From Moniliella sp. 'wahieum' (Eukaryota; Basidiomycota; Moniliellomycetes; Moniliellales; Moniliellaceae), in the NCBI GenBank assembly GCA_003971905.1, contig RSEE01000067.1, forward strand, positions 248,001 through 312,000: DNA of 64,000 nucleotides. The letters are read 5' to 3'. The translations under genes were made by a program, and so were the position numbers. The notes below the pieces were generated by a model, which was given only the letters and a program-made list of their open reading frames with translations, had not been told where the DNA came from and did not search any database. This document shows, in pieces, positions 1 to 10,922 of this stretch. How positions within the stretch are numbered: position 1 is the first letter of the stretch; every line of letters starts with the position of its first letter.

Positions 1-286
1 TCACTGTATCGGGCGCGCGGGGCAGGGCGGCAACTACGCGCGCAGCCCCCTCGAACGACGATACGTCCCCTACCACCAGTAGTGGCGGCGGGCCCGTAGC
101 GACGGAGCGGACGTGTTCCCATGCTGCCTCGAGTTGCGCGGGCCGGCGGGCGACGAGGACGACCTGGGCGCCAGCCTGGGCCAGCTGCTCGGCCGTGGCG
201 AGGCCGAGGCCCTGCGATGCGCCAGTGACAAGCACCAGTTGCGCGGCGGGGGTCCAGCGGCGGCGGCGCCACAGACAGCAAGGCAT
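1..286 (-). CDS. Short-chain dehydrogenase/reductase, N-terminal part (3-ketodihydrosphingosine reductase-like)
   Basis: The minus-strand frame runs unbroken from an ATG at 286 off the left edge. After about 17 residues including an Arg run it shows the nucleotide-binding motif VTGASQGLGLA (TGxxxGxG of SDR enzymes), then an Arg-Arg after the second beta strand (VVLVARRPAQLE), which is typical of NADPH-preferring members. A later GDVSS matches the conserved Asp that contacts the adenine. Spacing and the VARRPxxLExA segment look most like Tsc10/KDSR, the ER enzyme that reduces 3-ketosphinganine in sphingolipid synthesis. The catalytic Ser-Tyr-Lys lies beyond the edge, so substrate assignment is inference. 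It is on the same strand as and downstream of GCN5. A TATA-like CATATAC lies about 75 bases upstream of the start. SDR membership is firm; the KDSR call is moderate. Confidence 0.62.
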   Translation of the reverse strand, partial: MPCCLWRRRRWTPAAQLVLVTGASQGLGLATAEQLAQAGAQVVLVARRPAQLEAAWEHVRSVATGPPPLLVVGDVSSFEGAARVVAALPRAPDTV

Positions 287-535
287 CAGCGAGTCGTCGG
301 GACGAGGCGGAGCGCGGGCAGCAGCAGCGGGGAGAAGGCTTGTCTGTGCCCGGACGCGTATATGCGGAGCACGGCACGCGCAGGCCCGCCTGGGCAAGCG
401 CCTGTAGTCTCCTACTCGCTGCCTTCATGCATTACCTATGGGTACCAAGGGCTTAACCTGCCCCTCCTCCCACCCGCCCTAGGGTTGCGTGCGGCGCGCG
501 CCCCTGCGTTCGATCGCCTTGCTCTCGTGTGTGCC

Positions 536-634
536 ATTACCATTGCCATTGCCATTGCCATTGCCATTGCCATTGCCATTGCCATTGCCATTGCCATTGC
601 CATTGCCATTGCCATTGCCATTGCCATTGCCATG
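536..634. repeat. Perfect hexanucleotide microsatellite (CATTGC)n
   Basis: About 16 uninterrupted copies of CATTGC end two bases short of the GCN5 stop codon (638-640 on the minus strand). The array therefore lies at the very start of the GCN5 3' UTR. It is open in several frames on both strands and would read as Met-Ala or Cys-His repeats, but nothing supports translation. A perfect tract of this length should be polymorphic in copy number. Confidence 0.95.
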
Positions 635-637
635 GCG

Positions 638-2605
638 CTACTCACCCATCCCCGCCGCCTGCTTCCACGCGGGCAGGTTGTCGCGCAGAAACTTCTCCAG
701 CTTGTCGCCGACTTGGCGTACGGCGACGCAGGCGGGTTGTAGAAGCGGCAGTTGTCAAAGATCAGCTGCGTGTCGGCAAGGAACTGATCCAGCGTGGCGT
801 ACTTGTTGTTCTCCAGGTTGGTCTCCAGCGTGGCCAGATCCATCGGGTTCTTGATCACCTGGTAGTAGTCCGGCACATCTTCCGCCGACACTGGGTTCTG
901 GAACGGCCATGCCGACGCATGGTTGCCCAGCTCGGACAGCAGTTGCCGCATGACGCTATGGTGCGGTCCGCGTTTGGGCCGCCGCGCCAGCTCGTCCATC
1001 GCAGGCGTCCACCCTGCCTCTCTTAGCCCAGGCACATCTTCAGGTCGCACCCGCATCCCGCCTCTAGCCGCTCGCCATTGTCAGGGTGGCGGAACACGTC
1101 GAGGCCCGGATGCACAATGTGCGAGCGCGAAAATTGGGTCATCTTGTACCGCACCAACGCTTCCTGCCGCTGCAGCAGCTTGCGCACCTCCAAATACTCC
1201 ACCCGCGGGACCATTGTGCATTGCATCAACGTGCCCCCCTCGTAATCTTTGATGTACCCTGTCCAAACGGAGCGGGGGAGGGAGATGTCTTTGGTGAAGC
1301 CTTGCTTTTTAAAGTAACCAATCGCATAGTTGTCCGCATACGTCAGGAAATGGTCCACAGGACTCGTCTTGCGCACATAGGACTTGAGATGGTTCATTAG
1401 ATGCGACCCATATCCCTTCACTTGCTCCGTCCCTGTGATTGCACAAAACACAATCTCGGCAAACCGGCGCTGGGGGAACGGCTTGTAGGTAATGCCCCCC
1501 ACCACTTGTAGACCACGCTTGACAATCGCCAAACCCACATGCGTGCGGTCAAAGACGAGACGAGTAATGTACTCTCTCGGCATCTTGGGCAGCTGCCGCT
1601 GGAAAATATTTTTGAGCCCGGTGAGCAGGATGCCCGACTCGGGCGTCCCGTCGTTCCGCACGATCCGGAACTGAATCAACCCGGCACGCTCCTCGGTCTC
1701 CGCTGGCTTCTCTTGAATTGGAGGCAGCCTTTCCAGCATTGTCTCCCAGTCGGAATCGCCGCTTGAGGCGGTTGTGTCGGCGCCCTCGGATGCGGCGCGC
1801 GGTGGCGGCGGGGGCATGAGCTGTTGCTCCCGATTGGTCTCGCTGGGAACCGGGTCGACTGAGGCCCCCTGCGCCATTTGTTCGGCCTTGTATGTGTCCA
1901 GGGGCGGAGGAGGTGGATCCTCCTGCTTTGGCAGCGGGGGTGACGCAGAGTCACTAGAACCCGGGGTGGGAAGGGCGTGTGCGCCCATGGAATGATGTTT
2001 TTGTCCTTCGTGCGGATGGGGGGGCTCGATCTTGCGCCGCTTGATCCGTTTCTCCTCGTCCCCCACACCAGGAGAGACCTTGCTATGCGATCGAACGTGG
2101 CCTTGCACTTTCTCCCGGGCGGACGGAGTTGTTTGAGCAACGTCCGCACCTCTCTTCGCACCATCGTCTCTTCCTCGTCCCGTCCGGGCGCACTCAAGTC
2201 CAACCCCAAGTCCAACCCCCGCCCCACATCCCCCAGCAACTCGTCCGCCCGAACCGCCACACGAGCTCTTCGCGCCCACTCGTCCGACGATAACCGCGGC
2301 TGGTCCCCATGCGCAATCGCACTGTGCGAACAGGCACAGGTCGGGTTCTTTGCCACGCCATCGCGCGCCGCAACGACGGTAACGCCCTCGGGCGCGCGCA
2401 GACCAGGACAGGCACACTTGGCACACGGCGCATAGCGCGCCAAAACCACCTCGGCTTCGGTGCGGGAGAGGGAACGGAGCGACTTGGCGCCCACGGGGTA
2501 GGCGAACGTCCGGCCTGGCGAACTGGACCGGCTCATTGGATACGCAGATTGGTTGCGACGCGTTTGCCCGCGGTGGCGGCGTGGGATGAAGGGGCAATCA
2601 TGCAT
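638..2605 (-). CDS. GCN5: Histone acetyltransferase Gcn5 (SAGA catalytic subunit) with PCAF-type N-terminal domain
   Basis: Acetylates histone H3 tails in SAGA/ADA complexes. From the N terminus: a Cys-rich PCAF-homology segment (2150-2450; CAKCACPG, then [12 protein letters not shown] and a [18 protein letters not shown] helix), a Pro-rich linker, a GNAT catalytic core ([12 protein letters not shown] ... [19 protein letters not shown] ... acetyl-CoA loop [15 protein letters not shown]), then a bromodomain ([49 protein letters not shown]). Catalytic Glu is in [11 protein letters not shown]. The frame changes near 2081, 1057 and 712; each is restored by one missing base (for example GGGG read as GGG at 1057), so I treat them as sequence errors, not introns. 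The last residues read [21 protein letters not shown] before the stop at 638. The start at 2605 is the first in-frame ATG; 2536 is an alternative. Budding yeast Gcn5 lacks the PCAF-type domain. Confidence 0.93.
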
Positions 2606-3358
2606 CGCCTCTGAACCGTCACCCTTCCCTGCAGGGTCGCCCCCAGCGCTGCTCCCGTGCCAGCGTGGCTGAGCTAAGCAGCCTGCCTCGGGAAACTTTG
2701 AAGCCGGAGCGGGGAAGAGCGAAGGGAGAGGCGGAAGCACATTGTTCCGCTCGGAGGTCGTCCGGCGTACCACGGGGTAAAATGTCGTGCCCGCTCGCTG
2801 GGCAGAAGGGGTGGCGTGCGCACCTCAGGCCGTACACAGGCCTCGATTGATCTCCTTCTTATGGGGAGGGGTCTCCGGTGGGACATTGATCAATCGTTGA
2901 TGCATCATATATCAACGTCCACCGAACTATCACCCCCCGCACCCCCACTGCCCTAGGACTATTAGATAGTACTAGAGAGATGCGAAGCTCGCAACCCCTT
3001 CCAGCTCCGTTCGCACAACACTCTATCTATATGTGGGGTCCTACATGGATCCCGTCCCGATTTTTACACAGTTCCATGGCGCCACCGCTTTCGCTCCCCC
3101 CCCCCTCGCGCGCTCTCGGGCGGTGCACCTCTCTTGTCTCGTTAATAGGATGATGGCACACATAACGCACATGCACATGCACACGGTGAAACTGATAACC
3201 ATTCCTATAGCCGGTAAACCCCGTCTCTCTCCCATCAAAAGGCCCCACAGCGGCTATACTATTACTGTTACTCCGAAAGTGGAATTCCCCACAAAGTTGC
3301 TATATATAGAGAGCACCGCATCTCCCATCCACATCCCTCCCATCAGCTGCAACCAACC
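2606..3358. promoter_or_regulatory. Divergent promoter region between GCN5 and the dioxygenase
   Basis: This 750-base stretch separates two genes transcribed away from each other and carries no supported ORF. The right half is AT-richer. It has a clear TATA element at 3301-3309 in the dioxygenase direction. Towards GCN5 I see no TATA box, as expected for a housekeeping gene. Confidence 0.6.
3301..3309 (+). promoter_or_regulatory. TATA box of the dioxygenase gene
   Basis: TATATATAG ends 49 bases upstream of the ATG at 3359. It is the only strong TATA element in the divergent region and suggests regulated rather than constitutive expression of this gene. Confidence 0.6.
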
Positions 3359-4525
3359 ATGGCTACCGCCGTTGCTACCCCTGTCCCTGCCTCGCTCGCC
3401 TCTGGCACTGCTGCCGACAGTACCGCTTCCCCTGCGCTGCCGGCTGTCCTCCCTAAGTTCACCCCTCCGCCGGAGACGAGTGCGGAGTTGGACTGGGCTG
3501 ATCTCGCTACGATTGACCTATCCAAGACGGGCACGCCCGAGGGCAAGGCAGCCCAAGCGGCGCGTCTGCTTGAATCGTTACGCACGGCGGGTTTCTTTAC
3601 GTCACGGGCTACGACCTGTCTGAAGAGGAGATCGCGGAACAGTTTGCCATTGGCCAAGCGTTCCATAAGCTTCCAGTGGAAGAAAAGTTGGCTTTTAAGC
3701 CCGACCTCGACCATGGACGGTTCAATGGCTACCGTCCGGCCGGGCGGACGTTGATTGACCCCGAGTCGGGGCTACGCGACCAAGTGGATTTCTACAACAT
3801 TCCTAAACCTTCCTTCCCACAAGTCCACCCGCCTGTCATTGCACAGCGGATTGACACTGTGCTGGCGTTTCAACGCAAGCTGCACAACGCAGTGCTCGAC
3901 CCGCTCTTGCGTCTTCTCTCGCTCGCACTCGAGTTGCCGGAAATTACTTGTCCGACTTGCATCGGTACGACGATAAGACGGAGGACCATCTGCGCTACAT
4001 GCTCTACTCGCCGTACAAGAAAGAGGAGTACGAGGTACTCAAGGACAAGTGGCATGTCGGTGGCCATACAGACTTGGGTACCTTTACACTTCTCTATCGT
4101 CAGCCCGTTGCTGGTCTTCAAATCCGGGACCACAAGACCAACGAATGGAAATACGCCCGCCCGCACCCGGCTTCGTTTACGGTCAACTCGGCGGATGCGC
4201 TTAGCTTCCTCACGGGTGGGTATGTCAAAAGCACGATTCACCGTGTCGTTTTGCCACCGCGCGACCAAAGCCAATTTGAACGGCACGGTCTCCTCTACTT
4301 TTCTCGCCCCGCAACGATCTTGTCCTTTCCACCATCCAGGAAAGCCCGATCTTGAAAGGTCGCAAGAATACGTTTGAACAGGACGGCGTCACGCCCCCTA
4401 CCGTTGAGACTTGGACGTACGCCAAGCAGACTTGGCAGCATCGTCACCGTGGCACAGACGAGGAGCAACGCGCTCGCTGGACCGAGACTGTCCTCCCGGG
4501 TCACAAAGAGCAGCTGTACAAGTAA
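3359..4525 (+). CDS. Fe(II)/2-oxoglutarate-dependent dioxygenase (isopenicillin N synthase-like family)
   Basis: About 390 residues, the usual length for this family. The N-terminal DIOX_N part includes an AGFFYV-like turn (near 3590) and a Pro-rich loop ending in PAGRTLIDPESGLRD. The C-terminal jelly roll carries the iron ligands: HTD in GGHTDLGTFTLLY (near 4065) and a distal His in KSTIHRVVLPP (near 4240), with downstream ERHGLLYFSRP holding the probable 2-oxoglutarate-binding Arg. A frame change occurs at about 3597, 3942 and 4312; in each case one missing T or A in a short run restores the family sequence. After the last, the frame continues to a TAA at 4523-4525. The substrate cannot be told from sequence. 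Related fungal enzymes act on small metabolites, and no cluster partners are adjacent. A TATA box precedes the start. Confidence 0.85.
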
Positions 4526-4959
4526 CCGTGTGCGGTAGGAGGAGAGGAAGTTGGACGTTTTGGTCACTCCCATGCTCTCGTGTCTGTACGCCCTGTCTTC
4601 GACGAAGAAATATATAGGTATCAATGATGATAAGCCGCTCAGCTGCTCTAAGTAGTAGCATCATACTCTTGAACGTCTGCACCTGGGTATATAGGCTTCA
4701 TCAGGTTGATAACAAACACTGGTCATATATGGGCGAGAGCTTCTCCAATTTGCTGTTGTACACGTCTCTCCCCTTTTCCACAAGAGGGCGACGGCCCAGA
4801 CAAAAGGCGCTGACCGCGCTTGATTGGCCATACAACGAAGACTCCCGCCAGTACGTGCCTATACTACGGGCGATGAATAAGCCTGGCCCACGTGCCGCAA
4901 CTAATAGAAGCAGGCACTGCAGTTCGAAATGGGCTCTTGGCGGGCTTTAAAAAAGAATC
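4526..4959. other. Intergenic region between the dioxygenase and tRNA-Asp
   Basis: No gene is supported. AT-rich segments such as AAATATATAGG (about 4608) could serve 3'-end formation of the dioxygenase transcript. The last bases hold the Pol III terminator of the tRNA. Confidence 0.6.
4949..4954 (-). terminator. RNA polymerase III terminator of tRNA-Asp
   Basis: Six consecutive T on the minus strand begin five bases past the mature 3' end of the tRNA, the usual Pol III stop signal. Confidence 0.85.
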
Positions 4960-5044
4960 TCTCCGACCGGGAATCGAACCCGGGTCTCGTCCGAACGCCC
5001 AAGAACATGACAGGGACGTGTCATAGCCACTAAACTATCGGAGA
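4960..5044 (-). tRNA. tRNA-Asp (anticodon GTC) with a 14-base intron
   Basis: A full cloverleaf can be drawn. The 7-bp acceptor stem is TCTCCGA with TCGGAGA. The D arm is GTTTAGTGGCTATGAC. The anticodon stem CGTCC/GGACG encloses loop CTGTCA plus one base. The variable loop has 4 bases, and the T arm is CCGGG TTCGATT CCCGG. Anticodon GTC reads Asp codons. The stem pairs only if about 14 bases (TGTTCTTGGGCGTT) directly 3' of position 37 are removed, which is the canonical place of tRNA introns. The mature tRNA is 71 nt before CCA addition. A-box and B-box sequences are intact and a T6 terminator follows, so it should be functional. Confidence 0.95.
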
Positions 5045-6846
5045 AGCTGTGACACATGATGGAGCCCTTGATGACATATCTTGTTGCGACATAATGGTTT
5101 GCTCCACCCTAGAAACCCGACGCTGACTTTTGGTCTCCGCTTGAGGAAGAGTATGTGACACTACGGTCACGGTGAACCTTCTCAGTTTCTAGGCTCCCTA
5201 TCGGACCCGCTCGCTCCTGCTCATGACCGGCGTGTACATGATCGGTCAGGCCGGTCAGACGACCAACGCCCTGTGGTGTAATGTGTTGCGCATGTTGATG
5301 AAGACGGGGACGTGTTCTTGCAGTGGGAGAGATTTTTCGCAAGGCCACAGTAGCCAGTAGCCACACATTATAGAAGGACATGAACCGCGCTGCGCAAGAC
5401 TGAGTCAGTGCTGCCGAAACATGGCTGCATGGCTGCATGGGAGCAGGGCAGCATCGCCCCGTCATCGCAATCGCACGAGATTGATATATTGACAGCACCA
5501 GGAGGCGTGCTATTATATAGGAACCGTTATTGAAGGTGTTTGAACTATAGTGTGGCACTGGGGTGGCCCGCAGCGGTGTGGTTAATCCGGTTAATATATA
5601 TCCGTACTGTGGCTTTTTAAGGCACAGGGCATGCAGTACTCATCGATCATCACTGGTAACACAGTGAGTGCCCCGTCCTGCCATCCGTCGTCCCACATCT
5701 ATCTGTGTGTGGGTCGTTCCAGAGTGCCGCCACACCGATTCACACTCCATCTAGAGTATACCTCTCAATGCCTGACCTTTTTCCCGAATGCAACTGGGCC
5801 CATCTCACTGATGCTCCCTTCCCTCCCTCTCCATGCTAGCATCTGGCCCAACACGTGCCGGCGCATCAGCACCGCAAAAGAGCGCAAGCAAAAGGACTCA
5901 GCCACAACTCTGCCTCACAGGTATATGACCCTCAGCGACGGACGGAGCTGCGGGGGGAGAGGATGTGTGATGTACGCGTGAGTAACCAGTGGCTCGTAGT
6001 TTCGCAGGGGGCGAGTTTTGTCTTGTACGGACACCCTTTCAGCCATCCGAGTATCTTTCCCCAACGGGACTGCAAGGTCAAAACTTCAACTCAGTCTGAG
6101 TACTCAGTGAGTACTCACGATTGCGTGAAGCTTGAAGCTTGATTACGATTATGCCAGGATGAAACAAACTGCAACATGTAACACGTCATGCATCAGGCAT
6201 TAGGCATGCGTCGCCCCGAGTGGCGAGTGGCCGAGACATCACACACCCCATGTCACATGATATTGACGCCATGGACAGGTGCCTTGCGATGTGCCCTGCA
6301 TCCCAGAGCGTTGCCACTGCCTTGCCATTGTCCGACGTCCATCGGTGCGCATGGGTGATGGGCCGGTGATGCCCGTCGTGACGCGTGGCGTGCCTCGTCG
6401 GGTGCCGAGGAGGCGAAGGCCCGCAGGAAGCGGCAGCGTGCGAGTGGCAAGGCGTGGCCCCCAAGGGGGCAGCCGGCAGCCACGCGCAGCTGCTGCGGAG
6501 AGTGAGAGCGTGCGAACCACCGGTGGCAGTCTGTGGCAGTCTGTCTCACTGGCACGCTTCAACGTTCAACCCCCGGGATCTCCTATTGCATGTTGCATCT
6601 CAGAACTGCAGCCATCGTTTCATCCTATCTCCCGAACTCTGTTCCCCCCGCCTGCGATCGAGGCGGGAAAGGCCGAGATCTCAGAACCCAGGTTGGGCCT
6701 CAGCAGCCCTACTATTAGCTATTCGGCCTGCCGCTGCCATTCCGTTTTCATCTGTTGCAGCACGCACGCACCCTCATTGCTGCCACCCACCACCACGACC
6801 GCAACGCTATACCGTCGCCCCACCATTCTTCCGCCATTCCCCCGCC
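5045..6846. other. Intergenic region with short repeats
   Basis: The 1.8 kb between tRNA-Asp and the arrestin gene holds no convincing coding sequence; the open frames lack conserved motifs. Visible structure is limited to palindromic ACTCAGT/GAGTACTCA runs near 6090-6120, a GAAGCTT heptamer array at 6126-6141, and repeated GCATGCGTC-type words near 6200. The last 300 bases, pyrimidine-rich with CCACCACCACG, are probably promoter and 5' leader of the arrestin gene. Confidence 0.6.
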
Positions 6847-9591
6847 ATGCCACCCCTAGCCGCACGCCGCGCCAGCTGGCCATCCACGTCACCTCCCCCG
6901 ACCTTTACATCCATCCGCCCCCGCCGCGTGCTCGCCAGCCTGGCCACGACAAGGCCCTCAGGGCCTCGTCGAGCTCCTCTGCCCCTCGGAACGCACCATC
7001 TCTGGTGTGTGTGTGAGTCTGCGCGCCTCCAGACCCTCGCGTTTCCCGATCCGAATGACCCCCAAAAGATCGGTATGAGGACAGATCGTGATGAACAAGA
7101 CTGTCGAGATCCTGGATGTGTCCCGCTCCTCCCGTTCAACCCGCCGGGCGCCCTCGCTGCATCCGACGTACTGCCCCCATCCAAGTCCTGTCCAGTCTCA
7201 CTGGCGCACCCTCCCTTCCCCTGACGTGCCCCGCCCCTCCTCCGACGAGTTTGACATCCTCTCCCGCCCTGACGCGCAGCAAGCCGATGAGATGGAACTC
7301 TCTGCCGCCACAACCTGCCAACTCTGGTGTGGGTGCGCTGGACGTGAGCCATGCTGCGTCCGTCAACGTCAAACAGGAAGGACTCCATCTTACGTCTGGA
7401 GTACATGGTACCTGGCACTCTATCTTCTGTTGACAGGCGAAGGTAGGACCTGGACGACTGACTGACGACCGACTTGGGGGTGTCCTCATCCTTTTCCAGA
7501 TTTGAGTTTGCCTTCATATTCCCTCCACTAGCCCGGCGTTTGAGCGGACGAAGCATGCGCGTCTCCGCTACGTCCTTACCCGCTACCGCCCTAGGTGCTG
7601 GATGCGGTGGGAAAAGCGATATTTCGACCCACCAGCGTATTTGTGATTGTGCAGGTGCAGCCCGATGGTGGGCCTACGTCGCTGGATCTACAGTACCATG
7701 ATGTTCATCGAGCCCTTGGTCCCATCGCCATTGCCCTTATCTCGGCCTCCCTGACGGTGGGTGGGATAGCGTCGGTGCAGGTTACCCACCCAGACCTCCT
7801 CCTGGCCTTTCAGTGCACGTCATCCGTGTTTTTTCTACAACAAACGATGGAACTCTACAGCGCACACGCAAGGCGTGGTGCAAGCTCCCAACCGAAAAAC
7901 TACGGCTGTGGGAAAAGGGTGCATGCCATACCGCTCAACTCAGGCGGCTCGTCTGATGACAATACCATCTGGTTTGCCCGCACCACCCCCGATGGTGACC
8001 CCATCGCAGCGCTCCTGGTCGCGGCGCAGGAGAAGGAGGACCGAACATGTGCCCGTTTGGCACTGCTTTGGCAGGCACATTTGCTCACCACAGCCCGGCC
8101 GGCCCACCGCAGATGCCAAGCGATCTCGATTCACCCGGGTATACGCTCAAGAACATCATTCGTCTTCCTGACCATCGCGTCATCCGTCCCAGCACGGTGC
8201 GTGGGTCCAAGACGGACATTCGGATCAGCCACGAAATCGGTGTTGAGATCTTCTTTTCTCGCCTTTCAGTCCTTGACGATCGAGCCAACAGCGAAAGCTT
8301 TGGTTTGCCCAAAGTTCAGGTCTTTTGCATGCGTCGGGCAATTGCTATCCCTTCCTGCGCGTGTACACACGATACCATTCATCTGCCCCCGTACTCACTC
8401 GAGTCGCCCATGCCTTCCCACCCTCCTTCACCTCCTGCCACCGCTCACCGCGCTTACCCCACTTCCCCGGCACTTGACGTACTAGCTGGCCACCGGCCCA
8501 CCCCCCGTGCAGAGACCGATCCATCCACCCCAACCGCGGTTTCCCCGCTTGCCTCGACCCACCGTCCTTCCTCTCATTCAGTTTCTCACTCCCGCCCTTC
8601 CCGTCCTTCCTCCCACTCGGTTCCCCACTCCCGCAACCCGTCCCCCGAACACGAAGGACAGGAAGGACATGAAGGACAGGAAGGACATGAAGGACAGGAA
8701 GGACAGGAAGGACAGGAAGGACACAATCTCCGAGCCAGTCTGGCTGCCGCATTCAAATCGGGTCGCCGTTCCCGGCGCTCTTCTCCGCATCGTGCCGAGC
8801 CCCCCGCCCCAGCCGTACGGCCTTACACCCGTTCATTTCCGCTCACTTGGACCGCCCCGCCCTCAGCCCCATTGGTACCACAACCGGCACACCGCCTCTG
8901 CGTGGCCGTCCTCCCCTTACCAAGACAAGTTCGAGCCAGAGCATGTACCCGTTCCACCGCCGCACGCGGTCGGGCAGCGCCACCCCCCTGTCATCGACTA
9001 CGTCTACCAAACCACGTCCAGCCCTGCTCACACGGCATTCGTATCATACCACCCCACGTGCCGTACTGGGCCTGCTGACGCCCAACAGACAAGATCCGCT
9101 CTCCGCGGCCCCTACCAAGGTTAAGTCCAAATATCCCAGCCCCGATGCAGAGGCCGACACGGACGCTGAGGCTGGCACCAAAGGACATGCGGATCGAGAT
9201 GGAGATGGAGATGGAGATGGAGATCGAGATGGGAACGGAGAGGGAGAGGAAGAGAGAGGAAGAGGTGCCAACGCCATCTTGGTCCCACCCGCCATTCTTT
9301 ACCGGTCCAACACTTACTTCGCGCCTGCGGTGCAACTGTGGTCGCGAAACGAGCGCCTTGGCCGATGCGGAACAACGGTTACTCCAAGGTGTTCCCACTG
9401 CTCCGGGGGTATGGGTCGATCGGCCTTCGTTGGATGCACAACCTCCGGCTTGGTTCCCCCCGGATCAGGACACTGTATCGCTGCCCATTCTGTTCCGCCC
9501 CGTGGGCGAGCGCGAACGTGAACGCCAACTATGGAAAGCGAAAGCTGCTCAACTCTCTGTTTTGCCGGACCCGCCGTCGGGCGAGGCTTGA
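6847..9591 (+). CDS. Alpha-arrestin-like trafficking adaptor
   Basis: Fungal alpha-arrestins (ART family) recruit Rsp5-type ubiquitin ligase to plasma-membrane permeases for endocytosis. N-domain signals: LAIHVTSPDLYIHPP just after the start, TISGVCVSLRA, QTLAFPDPNDPQKIG (about 7030) and, after an intron whose acceptor is the CCAG near 7500, FEFAFIFP then TSPAFERTKHARLRYVLT. C-domain signals: IRLPDHRVIRPSTVRGS, IRISHEIGVEIFFS and AIPSCACTHDTIHLPPYSLE (8150-8405), a close match to the family. The tail is disordered and Pro/Ser-rich, with an EGQEGH repeat (8652-8722) and an acidic/basic GATGGA repeat (about 9197). I saw no obvious PPxY. The frame changes several times (for example near 6855, 7087 and 7530), consistent with single missing bases. 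Exact introns between 7100 and 8050 are unresolved. The stop at 9589-9591 sits inside a GCTTGAA array. Confidence 0.8.
8652..8722. repeat. In-gene 9/18-base tandem repeat (AGGAAGGAC-type)
   Basis: About eight 9-base units alternating GGACAGGAA and GGACATGAA, in the arrestin tail. In the likely frame it encodes Glu-Gly-Gln/His repeats; in another frame Lys-Asp-Arg/Met. Repeat length is a multiple of three, so copy-number change keeps frame. Confidence 0.85.
9197..9234. repeat. In-gene hexamer repeat (GAGATG)n
   Basis: Five or six GAGATG/GAGATC units encode alternating Asp-Gly or Glu-Met in the disordered tail of the arrestin gene. Confidence 0.8.
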
Positions 9592-10736
9592 AGCTTGAAG
9601 CTTGAAGCTTGGTGCTGATAAAAGACGTGAAGCCTCGTGTGGTTAGGCTTAACCTTAGTGGCTTAACAGCTTAATCGCCTGCTTTCCCCCCGTTCACTTG
9701 AACAGTCACTTTTCACTTTCACCACAGCTTGACCAATCTCCACGACCTATATTGCTTACCCTATTTCCCTACTTGCCTTACGGGTTTACGGTTCATCCAC
9801 CTTTTTTCTCGCCTTCTACTCCTTGCCGGCTTCTACCTCCCTCCCATCAACCTTCCCCCTATCTACCCCCCCCCCCCCCGCTGTCCCACGCTTTGTCCTT
9901 ATTGTATATTACCCTCATCCGCTTCCCTCCGCCCTCCCTTTGTCCTTTTCCACAATTATGTCTCTTCTCCCTCCTATGTCCCCCTTCCCTCGTCGCGTCT
10001 TCAAGTTACTTCAGCACGCCTCTCACCATCCCATTCCCGTCTCCCGTTTCCAATCCGCGTGTCCCTTGTGTGCCCGTTGTGCTTAGCGCCCTTGCAGAAA
10101 TGATAATACTGAAGATGATGGCGATCGCAGGATGATGGCTCCGAGTATATGCGTATGTACCGGTACAGACTCGGGGGGGGGGAGGTTATGGGAAGGACAG
10201 CTGGGACGGGAAAGGGTTCGAGCAGAGCCGCGTTCATGACGGAGGGGCATGCAAGCTACATGGACCGGTGCACTTTATCTACTTCACAGGAAGTGGTCGT
10301 CGCAATACGCCCTCATACGATGGGGACCGACGCAACGTTGGGTTCGCAATAGCGGGTGAACCTCTGATTGGGGTATTAGCGGTGGCGGTTGCATTCCCCC
10401 CCCACAATAGCTCCTCTCCATTTGCCATTGTATCAGGCTTGGTAGTAGTGCGGTCCTTCGTGCACAACAGAGGCTGCGGCCACGCGTCTCTCAGTGTTGT
10501 TACTAGCTACTGCTTCTGGTGTGGTCCCGTTGGCTCGCCTGGGCCCTTCTTTGGTAGATCAATGTGCTCGCAAGTTCTGTCTTCAATCTCTCTTTTCTCC
10601 TGTTCTCTCTCGCCTCACTTGGTCCTACTTTCCTCGGCCCACACTGATCAACGGGCAACGCACATCGACAGCATAAATCCCCCTTTTCGTCACGGCCACG
10701 CTGGGTTGAGGATGCTGGCGCGTTCGTTCCCACCTA
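9592..10736. other. Intergenic region with long pyrimidine tracts
   Basis: No gene is supported. It starts with the GAAGCTT heptamer array (9586-9611), then a strongly C/T-biased stretch (9720-10080) including a C tract near 9870. Frames across it are open only because of this bias and show no conserved motif. A G tract lies near 10175. Confidence 0.6.
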
Positions 10737-10922
10737 CTAAGCCTGTGACGCGACCGCCATCTGGGCCATGCGCTCTTTACGCCGCACCTCGTACTTCTCA
10801 CCCGCTTGGTGATAATGGCCTTGGGTCGCTGGTCGGCTACCAACTAAGGCCTTGATCACCCCTTCCATCACATAGCACCCGACAAAGTCGACCATCTTGA
10901 GCGCCACGAGGTACATTTGGAA
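10737..10922 (-). pseudogene. Orphan terminal exon resembling the C terminus of a P5A-type ATPase (Spf1-like)
   Basis: Read on the minus strand, a good 3' splice site (CCACTCAG) is followed by about 61 codons ending in TAG at 10737: FQMYLVALKMVDFVGCYVME, then VIKALVGSR, a linker and a basic tail KYEVRRKERMAQM. A hydrophobic helix with MVDF.GCY..E..IK near the end is reminiscent of the last membrane helix of Spf1/P5A cation ATPases (inference from memory). The other roughly 1,100 residues expected of such an enzyme are absent: the next gene on this strand, the exchanger, ends at 11663 and the 740 bases between hold no matching frame. It may be a gene remnant left by rearrangement or the last exon of a gene I cannot recognise. 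Confidence 0.35.

Noticed and set aside
536-634. Long open frames through the CATTGC repeat reading Cys-His, Met-Ala or Leu-Pro repeats on both strands
   Set aside because: A perfect hexamer without stops is open in many frames; the array lies just past the GCN5 stop and no motif supports translation.
113-742. Plus-strand open frame antisense to the reductase and GCN5 3' end
   Set aside because: It starts at a non-ATG codon and is the shadow of GC-rich genes on the other strand.
3359-4525. Secondary-metabolite cluster around the dioxygenase
   Set aside because: The neighbours are GCN5, a tRNA and an arrestin; no synthase, P450 or dedicated transporter is nearby.
9698-10135. Possible coding region in pyrimidine-rich DNA
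   Set aside because: Three overlapping frames are open only because of C/T bias; no conserved residues or plausible domains are seen.
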